Below are positions 16,689 through 25,566 of a stretch of DNA of 64,000 nucleotides, in pieces. The stretch lies in assembly GCF_047971665.1 (NCBI RefSeq), contig NZ_JBKEAA010000013.1, forward strand, positions 1 through 64,000, in the 5' to 3' direction. The notes beneath the pieces are model-generated. The model was not told where the DNA came from. It ran no database searches and worked only from the letters and a program-made list of their open reading frames with translations. This DNA is from Castellaniella sp047971665 (GTDB taxonomy: Bacteria; Pseudomonadota; Gammaproteobacteria; Burkholderiales; Burkholderiaceae_B). The first letter of the stretch is position 1, and every line of letters begins with the position of its first letter. The translations under genes were made by a program, and so were the position numbers.

Positions 16689-16716
16689 ATCGTAATATAC
16701 CAAACTATATACCGAT
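16689..16716 (-). promoter_or_regulatory. ModE-type operator upstream of modA
   Basis: Near-palindrome ATCGTAATATA - 6 nt - TATATACCGAT (16689-16699, 16706-16716), 9 of 11 positions symmetric, which matches the ModE consensus ATCGnTATATA-N6-TATATAnCGAT with one mismatch. It lies 64 bp before the modA ATG and overlaps TATA-rich -10 candidates on the minus strand, fitting repression when molybdate is plentiful. Confidence 0.8.
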
Positions 16717-16778
16717 AAAAAACGATACGGATGCGTCATCGGACACGACATCGGGGGCATGCCGGATGGCAGTACCCC

Positions 16779-19571
16779 TCAGGGTTTCGGATCGGGATCG
16801 GCAGCCACGGCGATGCTGAGGGCGTCGGGCTTGAACAGGTCCCGCATCGCGGCATTGACCTGTTCCGCCTTCAAGGTGCGCAGTTGGTCGATGACGTGCT
16901 GGTGCCAGGAAAAGTCGCGGCCCGTTTCCATGTAGTCGGACCAGCGGCTGACCAGATAGCCGTCGTCGGAGCGTCCCAGCTCGAGATAGTTCAGCAGGGA
17001 CTTGACACCCTGATCGACCTCGGCCTGGGTGAAGCCGGTTTTCAGGGTTTCGTCCAGTACCGCGCGGATCGCGGTCCGCAGCGCCTCGGCGTTGCGGGCC
17101 GCAGTACTGGCAAAGATCGTCCAGGTACCCGAGTCTTCGAAGGATGAGGCGCTGACGGCGCTGCCCACGCTGTAGGACAGGCCGTCGCGTACCCGGATGC
17201 GCTGCCACAGGCGGGAATTCTCGGAGCCGCCGAGCAGGTAGTTAGCCAGCATCAGCGGGGTCGAGCGCGGGTCGGTATCGCGCAGCTTCAGCGGCAGGAC
17301 GGCCCGGTACTCGGCGTTGGCCTTGCCGGGGGCCGGAATCTGGAATGTCTGCGGCTTCATCGCATACCAGGGATCATCCAGCCGCGTGTAGGCCGGCGCG
17401 GCGCGCCAGTCCTGCAGGCCGGTGCGCAGGTGTTGTTCCACGACCGCGGGATCGAAATCTCCGACGACCGCCAGGGTCAGATGGCCTGTGCCGTAAAACT
17501 GCTGGTGGAACTTTTGCAGCTGGTCGCGGTCCAGGCGGTCGACCTGGGCCAGGGCCTCGGCGGTCGTGGGGATGTAGCGGATGTCATCGGGTTGCCAGGG
17601 CTGGTCGTGGCGCAGCAATGCGTTGCGTGCCAGATAGGCGGGGCTGGAAGCGCCATTTTCCAGGCTGGTGCGCAGACTGCGCTTGATCTGTTCCAGCTCG
17701 TCCTCCGGGAAGGTGGGCGCGCGCATCAGGTGAAAAGCCAGATCCAGCACATCGGGAAGATGCTCACGGGAACTGCGGATGGCGACGGTCAGGACGTTGC
17801 CTTCGGTATCGAATGAAAGATCGGAATCCAGCGCGTTCAGACGATCCTCGATCTGCTGGCGGGTCGTGTCTGTCGCGCCGCGCATCAGCATGAGCCCGGT
17901 GACGTCAGGCGCGAGGCCCAGACCACGCAGTTCGTCCGCGCGGCCAAAGCCCATGGTCAGGAGGGCATGCACCTGTTCTCCGGTGGTTTCTTTGGGCAGC
18001 AGGGCCAGTTCGACCGGGCCGCTGGGCAGGGACAGCACCCGGCGCTGCGTCGCGGCGTCGATGGCGGCGGGACGGGTGTCGAAGGCTGCCACGGCAGGGC
18101 GGCTGGTGCCGGTCTCGATCTGCTGGATCCAGGGATCGAGATTGACCGGCGCGGAAGCAGGGACGTCCTTTGGCGCTGGCGTGGGCAGGTAGAGCCCGCT
18201 GGTCCGGTTGCTGGGGAGCAGCCAGGTGCGCAATTGCGCGCGAATGTCCTCCAGTGCCAGCGCTTTGACACGCTGGCGCTCGATGAAGAACAGGCGCCAG
18301 TCGCCCCAGGCCACGGCATCGGACAGGGCCTGGGCGAGCGCTCCGGACTGGTTGAAGATCTGTTTCCACTCGTTCAGCCAGGCGGTCCGGATGCGGTCCA
18401 GCGCGGCCTGATCCAGCTGATCGATGCCGCCGGATTCCAGGCTGTTTTCCAGGGCGGACAGCGCCGCCCGAGGATCTGCGCCGGGCTGGAGCTGCGCGCC
18501 GAACACCGTGTAGCCGGGCTGATTCATGGCGCGGGCAAAACCGAACACGCTGCTGGCAAGCCCCTTGGCGACCAGGGCCTGGTAGAGCGGCCCCGCTGGC
18601 GTGTCGGACAGCATGGCGGTGCCGACGAACAAGGCCGTGTAGGCGTCGCTGGCGGCTTCCGGCACATGGTATTGCGCCAGCGCGATGGGGCTGCCACCGA
18701 TCCGCCGCAGGGTGACGCTGCGCGCCCCCTGCTGGACGGGTTCGACCGTGTACTCGGACGGCAGCGTGCGGGCAGGCCTGGCGATCACGCCGAAATCCTG
18801 TGCGATCCATTCCAGCGTCTGTTTTGCGTCGAAGCGGCCGGTGACGATCAGCGTGGCGTTGTCAGGCTGGTAGTAACGGTGGTAGAACGCGCGCAGCGGC
18901 TCGATGCCGACATGCTCGACATCGGATCGCGCACCGATGACGCCGCGGCCGTAGGGATGCCAGACATACGCGGCCGAGGTGACCTGCTGCATCAGCATGC
19001 TGAACGGGCTGTTCTCGCCGCGTTCCATTTCGTTGCGCACCACGGGCATTTCCGCATCCAGATCCGACCGGGCGATGCGCGCATTGAGCATGGCGTCGGC
19101 CTGCCAGGACAGATACCAGCGCAGGGTGACCGGGTCGCTGGCAAAAGTCGCGTAGTAGTTGGTCAGGTCGGCCGTGGTCGAACCGTTGGCGGCCAGCCCC
19201 CGGCGCGAGAACTCCGCCAGGGCATCCGGATAGGCCGGACTGCCGCGGAACAGCAAGTGCTCCAGCAGATGCGCCATGCCGGTTTCACCTGGCCCCTCGT
19301 TGCGCGAACCGACCCGGTAGCTCATGTTGACCGTGGTCTGGGCGCGCGAGTCATCCGGCGCCAGCAGGACCTGCAGCCCATTGTCCAGGCGGTACTCGGT
19401 CACGCCTTCGATCATGACGATCTGCCGTACGCCGGCGGGCGGGGGGGAGGAGGTCGTCGTTGTCGTCGGGGCGGTCGCCGTGGATTCGGCAAGCGCTGGG
19501 CGAGGCAGGCTCGACGCCGCCAGCAGGCAAAGCGAGAGCAGCGGGAAGATCAGGAGGGGCAGCCGGCGCAT
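16779..19571 (-). CDS. Periplasmic M16 family zinc metalloprotease (two-domain, PqqL/pitrilysin-like)
   Basis: 930 residues. Signal peptide at 1-29 (MRRLPLLIFPLLSLCLLAASSLPRPALA), then a Thr/Pro-rich linker. The inverted zinc motif HLLEH is at 101-105 and the third ligand region VVRNEMERGENSP about 75 residues later, so the N-terminal half is catalytically complete; the C-terminal half is the paired inactive M16 domain (AVVGDFDPAVVEQHL, LGGSENSRLWQRIR, GLSYSVGSAV). It probably degrades peptides in the periplasm. I chose ATG 19571 because it places the signal peptide at the N-terminus; the ORF is open to 19622. Separate from the mod operon downstream by 154 bp. Confidence 0.88.
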   Translation of the reverse strand: MRRLPLLIFPLLSLCLLAASSLPRPALAESTATAPTTTTTSSPPPAGVRQIVMIEGVTEYRLDNGLQVLLAPDDSRAQTTVNMSYRVGSRNEGPGETGMAHLLEHLLFRGSPAYPDALAEFSRRGLAANGSTTADLTNYYATFASDPVTLRWYLSWQADAMLNARIARSDLDAEMPVVRNEMERGENSPFSMLMQQVTSAAYVWHPYGRGVIGARSDVEHVGIEPLRAFYHRYYQPDNATLIVTGRFDAKQTLEWIAQDFGVIARPARTLPSEYTVEPVQQGARSVTLRRIGGSPIALAQYHVPEAASDAYTALFVGTAMLSDTPAGPLYQALVAKGLASSVFGFARAMNQPGYTVFGAQLQPGADPRAALSALENSLESGGIDQLDQAALDRIRTAWLNEWKQIFNQSGALAQALSDAVAWGDWRLFFIERQRVKALALEDIRAQLRTWLLPSNRTSGLYLPTPAPKDVPASAPVNLDPWIQQIETGTSRPAVAAFDTRPAAIDAATQRRVLSLPSGPVELALLPKETTGEQVHALLTMGFGRADELRGLGLAPDVTGLMLMRGATDTTRQQIEDRLNALDSDLSFDTEGNVLTVAIRSSREHLPDVLDLAFHLMRAPTFPEDELEQIKRSLRTSLENGASSPAYLARNALLRHDQPWQPDDIRYIPTTAEALAQVDRLDRDQLQKFHQQFYGTGHLTLAVVGDFDPAVVEQHLRTGLQDWRAAPAYTRLDDPWYAMKPQTFQIPAPGKANAEYRAVLPLKLRDTDPRSTPLMLANYLLGGSENSRLWQRIRVRDGLSYSVGSAVSASSFEDSGTWTIFASTAARNAEALRTAIRAVLDETLKTGFTQAEVDQGVKSLLNYLELGRSDDGYLVSRWSDYMETGRDFSWHQHVIDQLRTLKAEQVNAAMRDLFKPDALSIAVAADPDPKP

Positions 19572-19658
19572 GGTCTGGAGATGTTCTTGGGTAAGTGTGC
19601 GTGAGGCATAACCATACCGCAAGGGCGTCCCGAAAGGGGTTTTGATGGGATGGGGCGG

Positions 19659-21122
19659 TCAGGACGGCTGCGGGTCGGGCAGGCTCAGCGCCTGCCGGAA
19701 AAAATGCCACAGGCGCGGATCGCCGGAATACGCCACATTGAAGCGCAGCCAGCCCTCATCCCGTCCTTCCGGGTCGAAGTAGCTGCCTGGCGCCAGCCAG
19801 ATGCCCGCCTTCAGCGCCTCTGTGGCCAGTTCGATCATGGCTTCTCCCGTCGGGCGGGGGGCGGGCGGTCTGGCCCACAGGAACATGCCGGCGCCTGGTT
19901 CCGTCCAGGCCTCGAATCCGTGCGCGTGCATGGCGGCGGCCACCTCATCGTGCGCCTGGCGCAGGCGTTCGCGGATGCCGCGCAGATATGTGCCGTGGCG
20001 GCCATCCCGCAGGAGATGGTGGACGGCCCGTTCCATCACTTCCGATGAGGTCAGGCCCAGCAACATCTTGGTGCGGGCGCAGGGGTCCACCAGGGGTTTC
20101 GCGCACGCCAGATACCCCACGCGGATGGAGGGCATCACGTTCTTTGAGAACCCGGACAGGTAGATCACCCGGCTGGCGCCCGCCAGTGAGGCCAGCATGG
20201 GGGCGGGCCCGGGCAGAAGGTCGCGGGACATGTCGTCCTCCACGACCAGAAAGTCATGGCGTTCGGCCAGTTGCAGCAGCCGGAACGCCCCGGCCATCGT
20301 AAAACTGGCGCCGGTCGGATTCTGGAGCACCGTGGTGACGAACAAGGCGCGGATGGGATGCGCGCGGGCCAGGCTGTCGAGCGTCTCTTCGTCGATCCCC
20401 TCGGTCGTCCTGGGGACTGCGTGCGCGACGATGCGGTTCAGGGCGAGAATCTGCAGCAGGTTGGCGTAACAGGGCGACTCGACGGCGACATGGTCGCCCG
20501 GACGCAGCAAGGTGCGCACGACGATATCCATGGCCTGGGTGGCGCCGTGGGTCAGCAGGACCTGGTCGGGCTCGACGTCGAACCCGTGCTCCAGCAGATG
20601 GTGGGCGATGTGCTCGCGCAAGGGGCGGTAGCCGAGCGGGTGGCCGTAGGCCGACATCTGGCTGATCGGGACATGACTGAGCTGGCGCAGGGCGTGCGGC
20701 AGGCTGGCCTGCTCGTGCCAGTCCGGCGGCAGCCAGCCGCATCCCGCCTTGATCGAGATCGAGTGATCGGCGAACACATCGGCCAGAAGCCAGGAGGACC
20801 CGATGCGGGGCGCGACCCATTCGGGCACGGCCGCCGGCGCGGCCTGTTTCAGGCGGCCGACCCGGAAGCCGGCGCCCGGCCTGGATTGCAGCAGCCCCCG
20901 GGCGACCAGGCGGTTGTAGGCCGCCATGACGGTGAACGTGCTCAATCCATGATTCCGGGCGAATTGCCGGATCGACGGCAAGGCCATGCCCTGTCTCAGC
21001 CTGCGGTCGCGGATCGCATTTTCCAGCGCAGTGACGGTCTGGTCCACCAGCGTCGGAGCCACCTTCCGCCGGCGGTCCGGTTCGAACAGGACCATGCAGG
21101 TTCCTTCGGCGCGCAACACCAT
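19659..21122 (-). CDS. MocR-family regulator (GntR helix-turn-helix fused to an aminotransferase-like domain)
   Basis: 487 residues. The N-terminal GntR winged helix spans about 15-85 (LENAIRDRRLRQGMALPSIRQFARNHGLSTFTVMAAYNRLVARGLL). After a linker the rest is a class I aminotransferase fold: YGHPLGYRPLREHIAHHL, LLTHGATQAMDIVVRTLL, NPTGASFTM and the PLP-lysine motif SGFSKNVMPSIRVGYL near residue 320. Such regulators sense PLP or amine adducts. It is divergent from the omega-amino-acid transaminase gene and the gap holds direct repeats, so control of that gene is likely. ATG 21095 is an alternative start. Confidence 0.9.
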   Translation of the reverse strand: MVLRAEGTCMVLFEPDRRRKVAPTLVDQTVTALENAIRDRRLRQGMALPSIRQFARNHGLSTFTVMAAYNRLVARGLLQSRPGAGFRVGRLKQAAPAAVPEWVAPRIGSSWLLADVFADHSISIKAGCGWLPPDWHEQASLPHALRQLSHVPISQMSAYGHPLGYRPLREHIAHHLLEHGFDVEPDQVLLTHGATQAMDIVVRTLLRPGDHVAVESPCYANLLQILALNRIVAHAVPRTTEGIDEETLDSLARAHPIRALFVTTVLQNPTGASFTMAGAFRLLQLAERHDFLVVEDDMSRDLLPGPAPMLASLAGASRVIYLSGFSKNVMPSIRVGYLACAKPLVDPCARTKMLLGLTSSEVMERAVHHLLRDGRHGTYLRGIRERLRQAHDEVAAAMHAHGFEAWTEPGAGMFLWARPPAPRPTGEAMIELATEALKAGIWLAPGSYFDPEGRDEGWLRFNVAYSGDPRLWHFFRQALSLPDPQPS

Positions 21123-21136
21123 ATGGAGATCGTTTT

Positions 21137-21169
21137 CAATACAGTTGTCCCGATCTGAACAATACAGTT
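21137..21169. promoter_or_regulatory. Direct repeats between the MocR regulator and transaminase genes
   Basis: CAATACAGTT occurs twice in the same orientation at 21137-21146 and 21160-21169, 23 bp apart (about two helical turns). MocR proteins such as GabR and PdxR bind paired direct repeats of this kind. The reverse complement AACTGTATTG contains a possible -10 for the regulator, suggesting autoregulation. Confidence 0.65.
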
Positions 21170-21267
21170 ATCCGATGATTCTGTCACCGTCTATGGCGGT
21201 CGGTTCCGGGTCGGCACAGAATGAGAACACGCATTCTGATCATCAAACTCCGGATCCCGAGGCTGCC

Positions 21268-22599
21268 ATGCAAACCCAAGCCACCCATTCTCCCGACCTG
21301 TCCAATTTATGGATGCCGTTCACCGCGAACCGCCAGTTCAAGGCGCATCCCCGCATGCTCGCGGCCGCCAAGGACATGCATTACGCCGCCGCGGACGGCC
21401 ATCAGGTGCTGGATGGCACATCGGGGCTCTGGTGCGTCAATGCCGGACATGGCCGTCAGCCCATCACGGAGGCGATCAGCCGGCAGACCGCGCATCTCGA
21501 TTACGCGCCCAGCTTCCAGATCGGCCACGAGAACTCTTTCCTGGCCGCCTCCGAGGTGGCGGCCCTGATGCCCGCCGGCCTGGACCGGGTGTTCTTCACC
21601 AATTCGGGTTCTGAATCGGTGGATACGGCGCTCAAGATCGCACTGGCCTATCACCGGGCCCGGGGCGAGGGCCAGCGCACCCGCCTGATCGGTCGCGAGC
21701 GCGGCTATCATGGCGTCGGTTTCGGCGGCATCTCGGTGGGCGGCATCTCGCCCAACCGCAAGGCGTTCTCAGGGGTATTGCTGCCGGGGGTCGATCATCT
21801 GCCACACACGCACGATCTGGCGCACAATGCGTTTTCCCGGGGTCAGCCGGCCTGGGGGGGAGAACAGTTCGCCGATGCGCTCGAGAGCATCATCGCGCTA
21901 CATGATGCTTCGACGATCGCGGCCGTCATCGTCGAGCCTCTGGCCGGCTCCACCGGTGTGCTGCTGCCGCCCAAGGGCTATCTGGAACGGTTGCGGGCCA
22001 TCACCGAAAAACATGGCATTTTGCTGATCTTCGACGAAGTGATCACGGGGTTCGGCCGTCTGGGCGCGGCCACCGGCAGCGCCTTTTTCGGCGTCACGCC
22101 CGACCTGATCACCATGGCCAAGGGGATCAGCAACGCTGCCGTGCCGGCCGGTGCGGTCGCGGTGCGCCGGGGCGTGCATGACACCATCGTGGATGCCAGC
22201 GCCGCGGGGATCGAGTTTTTCCACGGCTACACCTATTCCGCGCACCCGCTGGCGACGGCGGCCATCCGCGCCACCCTGGGTATTTACCGGGACGAGGACC
22301 TGTTCGCGCGGGCGCACGCCATGTCGGCGCCGTTCGAGGCGGCCGCGCATGCGCTGAAGGGGCGCCGGCATGTGATCGATGTGCGCAACCTGGGACTGGT
22401 CGCCGGTATCGAAATGACGCCGCGCGAGGGCGCGCCGGGCGCCCGGGCCGCGGAGGTGTTCGGGAAATGCTTCGACAAAGGGGTGCTGGTTCGCTATACC
22501 GGCGACACGATCGCTGTTTCGCCGCCGCTCATCATCAGTGAGGACCAGATCGGGCAGATCTTCGGGACGCTGGCCGAGGTGCTGGATACGGTGGACTGA
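21268..22599 (+). CDS. Omega-amino acid:pyruvate aminotransferase (beta-alanine:pyruvate type, class III)
   Basis: 443-residue PLP enzyme of class III. N-terminal LWMPFTANRQFK is typical of beta-alanine:pyruvate transaminases; TNSGSESVDTALKIA at 111-125, GYHGVGFGGISVGG near 147, the aspartate of LLIFDEVITGFGR at 256, and the Schiff-base lysine K285 in TMAKGISNAAVP; HGYTYSAHPLA contributes the other subunit's site. It probably moves the amino group of beta-alanine or another omega-amino acid to pyruvate, yielding malonate semialdehyde and alanine. I chose ATG 21268; the ORF is open far upstream but overlaps the regulator. Substrate is inferred. Confidence 0.9.
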   Translation: MQTQATHSPDLSNLWMPFTANRQFKAHPRMLAAAKDMHYAAADGHQVLDGTSGLWCVNAGHGRQPITEAISRQTAHLDYAPSFQIGHENSFLAASEVAALMPAGLDRVFFTNSGSESVDTALKIALAYHRARGEGQRTRLIGRERGYHGVGFGGISVGGISPNRKAFSGVLLPGVDHLPHTHDLAHNAFSRGQPAWGGEQFADALESIIALHDASTIAAVIVEPLAGSTGVLLPPKGYLERLRAITEKHGILLIFDEVITGFGRLGAATGSAFFGVTPDLITMAKGISNAAVPAGAVAVRRGVHDTIVDASAAGIEFFHGYTYSAHPLATAAIRATLGIYRDEDLFARAHAMSAPFEAAAHALKGRRHVIDVRNLGLVAGIEMTPREGAPGARAAEVFGKCFDKGVLVRYTGDTIAVSPPLIISEDQIGQIFGTLAEVLDTVD

Positions 22600-22621
22600 G
22601 TCATCCGCCCACTCATCGGCC

Positions 22622-23791
22622 CTACTTCGACAGCAGCCGCATCGCCTGTTCCAGCCCGTCCATCGTCATGCCGAACATGCGTTCGTGCATCAGTTCTTTG
22701 ATCAGGGCGATGGATTGGCGGTATCGCCAGGATCCGGAGGGCTCCGGATTCAGCCAGACCGCCCGCGGCCATTGGCCCAAAAGGCGTTGCAGCCAGGCCG
22801 CGCCGGTTTCCTCGTTGTGGTGTTCGATCGAGCCGCCCGGGTACAGCAGCTCGTAGGGGCTCATGGACGCGTCGCCCACCAGGATCAGGCGCCAGTCCTC
22901 GCCATAGCTGCGCAGCAGATCCCAGGTCTCGATGCGCTCGCTGTGGCGGCGACTGTTGTGCCGCCAGACGGAGTCATAGGGGCAGTTGTGGAAGTAATGG
23001 ACTTCCAGATGCCGGAACTCGCTGCGGGCGGCGGAAAACAGGGACTCGATCCGGGCAATGTGGTCGTCCATGCTGCCGCCCACATCCAGCAGCATCAGCA
23101 CCTTGACCGCGTTGTGGCGTTCTGGCACCCAGTGCAGATCCAGCAGGCCGGCCTGCTCAGCCGTCCCGCGAATGGTGCCGGGCATGTCCAGTTCGAGGTT
23201 GGCGCTCTGGCGGGCGAAGCGCCGCAGGCGCCGCAGCGCCATCTTGAAGTTGCGTGTGCCAAGGGTCTGCTGATCGTCGTAGTCGCGGTAATCGCGTCGT
23301 TCCCAGACCTTGACGGCCGTGCGGTTGCCCGCCGAGGGGCCGCCGATGCGGATGCCTTCGGGATGGTAGCCGCCGTGGCCGAAGGGCGATGAGCCGCCGG
23401 TGCCGATCCACTTGTTGCCGCCCGCGTGGCGTTCCTTCTGCTCGGCCAGGCGTTCGCGGAACATCTCCATCAGCTTGTCCCAGCCGTGTTTTTCCAGGGC
23501 GGCCTTTTCCTCGTCGCTGAGCTGCTTGCGGAAGGTCTGGACGAGCCAGTCCGGCGGGATGTCCGGGCCGCCCGCGCGGGCCTGGAGCTGGCCGATGAAG
23601 GCGGCGAAGACCCGATCGTAGCGGTCGTAGCGGGTTTCGTCCTTGACCAGCGTCAGGCGTGCCACGTGGTAGAACGCCTCGGTGCTGACCGGTGCGGCGG
23701 GGCTGTGCAGCAATTCCAGCAGACTCAGATATTCGCGGATGGAGACCGGAATGCCTGCCGCGCGCAACTGGGTGAAGAAATCGGTCAGCAT
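22622..23791 (-). CDS. VWA-domain protein of the CoxE-like family
   Basis: 389 residues. The N-terminal 200 residues are helical and charged (LTDFFTQLRAAGIPVSIREYLSLLELL start is typical of CoxE-like proteins). The von Willebrand A-like domain starts near residue 225 with VLMLLDVGGSMDDH: the MIDAS is DxGxS rather than DxSxS, a variant seen in this family; ILVGDASMSPYEL is later in the domain. Partner of the MoxR ATPase encoded two genes upstream; MoxR/VWA pairs act as chaperones that insert metals or activate enzyme complexes. No signal peptide. Start at ATG 23791. Confidence 0.87.
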   Translation of the reverse strand: MLTDFFTQLRAAGIPVSIREYLSLLELLHSPAAPVSTEAFYHVARLTLVKDETRYDRYDRVFAAFIGQLQARAGGPDIPPDWLVQTFRKQLSDEEKAALEKHGWDKLMEMFRERLAEQKERHAGGNKWIGTGGSSPFGHGGYHPEGIRIGGPSAGNRTAVKVWERRDYRDYDDQQTLGTRNFKMALRRLRRFARQSANLELDMPGTIRGTAEQAGLLDLHWVPERHNAVKVLMLLDVGGSMDDHIARIESLFSAARSEFRHLEVHYFHNCPYDSVWRHNSRRHSERIETWDLLRSYGEDWRLILVGDASMSPYELLYPGGSIEHHNEETGAAWLQRLLGQWPRAVWLNPEPSGSWRYRQSIALIKELMHERMFGMTMDGLEQAMRLLSK

Positions 23792-23811
23792 GGTCGCAAA
23801 AGCAGGGGGGA

Positions 23812-24432
23812 TCAGTTGCGGGGACGCTGCAACTGGTGCAGCAGATGGGCCCGGACCTCGGCCCATTCTCCCGCCAGCAGGCTGTACATGACCGTGTCGC
23901 GCACGGTGCCGTCGCGGCGCAGCGCGTGGTGGCGGATGGCGCCATCGCGGTGCGCGCCCAGGCGTTCGATGGCGCGCTGGGAGGCATAGTTGTAGTTGTC
24001 GGTGCGCCAGCCCACCACGGCGGCGCCCAGGGTATTGAAGGCATGTTCGAGCAGCAGCAGCTTGCAGGCGGTGTTGACGCGCGTGCGCTGATGGGATCTG
24101 GCATACCAGGTGTAGCCGATCTCGAGCCGGGCAACAGCCGGGATGATGTCGTGGTAGCGCGTGGTGCCCAGCACCTGGCCGCTGGCAGCGTCAGTGACGG
24201 CAAAGGGCAGCATGTGGCCGTCGGCCAGCCCTTGCAGCGCCTGATCGATGTAGGCCCCGGTCTGCTCGGGCTCGGGAACCGAGGTGATGCGCAGGTTCCA
24301 GAGTTCGCCGTCGGCGGCGGCGGCGCGCAGGCTGTCGGCATGGTCCGGAGACAGCGGGACCAGGCGCACGCCATGGCCCTCCAGGGTGATGGGGCGGGGG
24401 GACTGCCTGAATCCGGAGGTCAGCGCGTTCAT
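23812..24432 (-). CDS. GNAT family N-acetyltransferase (RimJ/RimL-like)
   Basis: 206 residues from ATG 24432. The fold order is typical of the RimJ/RimL subgroup: LEGHGVRLVPLSPDHADSL at the N-terminus, PFAVTDAASGQVLGTTRYHDI, the EIGYTWYA strand and the acetyl-CoA-binding TACKLLLLEHAF helix, then NYASQRAIERLGAHRDGAIRHH. The acceptor is unknown. It sits between the MoxR gene (104 bp upstream) and the VWA gene (20 bp downstream), so an accessory role in that module is possible. The ORF is open upstream to ATG 24522 through a pentanucleotide repeat. Confidence 0.85.
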   Translation of the reverse strand: MNALTSGFRQSPRPITLEGHGVRLVPLSPDHADSLRAAAADGELWNLRITSVPEPEQTGAYIDQALQGLADGHMLPFAVTDAASGQVLGTTRYHDIIPAVARLEIGYTWYARSHQRTRVNTACKLLLLEHAFNTLGAAVVGWRTDNYNYASQRAIERLGAHRDGAIRHHALRRDGTVRDTVMYSLLAGEWAEVRAHLLHQLQRPRN

Positions 24433-24481
24433 GAGAAGGTCCGATGAAGAGGGGAGCGGGGAGGGTGTCGTGATGTGATCG

Positions 24482-24506
24482 GTGCTGTGCTGTGCTGTGC
24501 TGTACT
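24482..24506. repeat. Pentanucleotide microsatellite (GTGCT)4 plus one degenerate unit
   Basis: Four perfect GTGCT units (24482-24501) and a GTACT unit (24502-24506) lie 50 bp upstream of the GNAT start codon, inside the open 5' extension of that reading frame. Five-base units change frame when gained or lost. Confidence 0.85.
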
Positions 24507-24536
24507 GTGTGATGCGGGTCACCGGGGGCTGGGGCG

Positions 24537-25400
24537 TCAGCGCCCGCCGCGTTGCGTCAGGGCGGCCAGCCGTCGCAACAGATTCAGGTCCTGTTCGTTT
24601 TTCAGCAGGGCGCCGGCCAGGGGCGGTGTGTCGCCTCGCGACAGGCTGTCGGGCGTCACGGATTCGGCCAGCAGCAGATGCAGCCAGTCCAGGAACTCGG
24701 AGGTCGAGGGGCGTTTTTTCAGTCCTGGCACCTCGCGCAGGCGGAAGAACGCGTCCAGTGCGGCGCCCAGCACCTCGGCCCGCAGATCAGGAAAATGGAC
24801 GGCCACGATATCGGTCAGGGTCTCACGGTCGGGGAATTCGATGTAGTGAAAGAAGCAGCGCCGCAGGAACGCGTCGGGCAGGTCCTTTTCGTTGTTCGAC
24901 GTGATGATGATCAGCGGCTTGTGGCGCGCATGGACTGTCTGGCGCGTCTCGTAGACATGGAATTCCATGCGATCCAGTTCGCGCAGCAGGTCGTTGGGGA
25001 ACTCGATGTCGGCCTTGTCGATCTCGTCGATCAGCACGACGCTGGGCTGCTCCGATTCGAACGCCTGCCACAGGACGCCCTGCACGATGTAGTTGCGGAT
25101 GTCGCGCACGGCGGCCTCACCCAACTGGGAATCGCGCAGGCGCGAGACAGCGTCGTATTCGTACAGACCCTGTTGCGCCTTGGTTGTGGATTTGATGTGC
25201 CATTGCAACAGAGGGCGGCCCAGCGCGCGGGCGACCTCCTCGGCCAGCAGGGTCTTGCCGGTTCCGGGTTCGCCCTTGACCAGCAGGGGGCGCTGCAACG
25301 TCAGGGCGGCATTGACGGCGGTTTTCAGGGATTCGGTGGCGACGTAGCGGTCGGTGCCGTCGAAACGGTCTTGCGAGGCGGAGGTTGCGATGCGGGTCAT
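24537..25400 (-). CDS. MoxR-type AAA+ ATPase
   Basis: 287 residues from ATG 25400 (MTRIATSAS). Walker A GEPGTGKT, Walker B VVLIDEIDKAD, sensor 1 IIITSNNEKDLPDAFLRRC with the arginine finger, and a short C-terminal lid. MoxR ATPases work with VWA-domain proteins to mature or activate client complexes; the VWA gene is downstream in the same operon. The client is not evident: the nearest divergently transcribed genes encode cytochromes c. In-frame codons upstream to 25481 have no start support. Confidence 0.92.
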   Translation of the reverse strand: MTRIATSASQDRFDGTDRYVATESLKTAVNAALTLQRPLLVKGEPGTGKTLLAEEVARALGRPLLQWHIKSTTKAQQGLYEYDAVSRLRDSQLGEAAVRDIRNYIVQGVLWQAFESEQPSVVLIDEIDKADIEFPNDLLRELDRMEFHVYETRQTVHARHKPLIIITSNNEKDLPDAFLRRCFFHYIEFPDRETLTDIVAVHFPDLRAEVLGAALDAFFRLREVPGLKKRPSTSEFLDWLHLLLAESVTPDSLSRGDTPPLAGALLKNEQDLNLLRRLAALTQRGGR

Positions 25401-25463
25401 GGAAACAGGAGGGGCGGACGAAGAACCTAGTGGACAGATATTATGGGTTTTAAATTTCGAGGT

Positions 25464-25493
25464 CTGACTGTATCGAGGCAATTATCGTACAAT
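25464..25493 (+). promoter_or_regulatory. Candidate sigma-70 promoter for the cytochrome c pair
   Basis: CTGACT (25464-25469), 18-nt spacer, TACAAT (25488-25493), 73 bp before the first cytochrome ATG; the region is AT-rich compared with its flanks. Confidence 0.5.
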
Positions 25494-25566
25494 CGACATG
25501 CCTCATCGGTCCGGTAAAACAGGGGCCGATGCCGACACAATATGAATCAGAGAGACAAGAGGCCAT

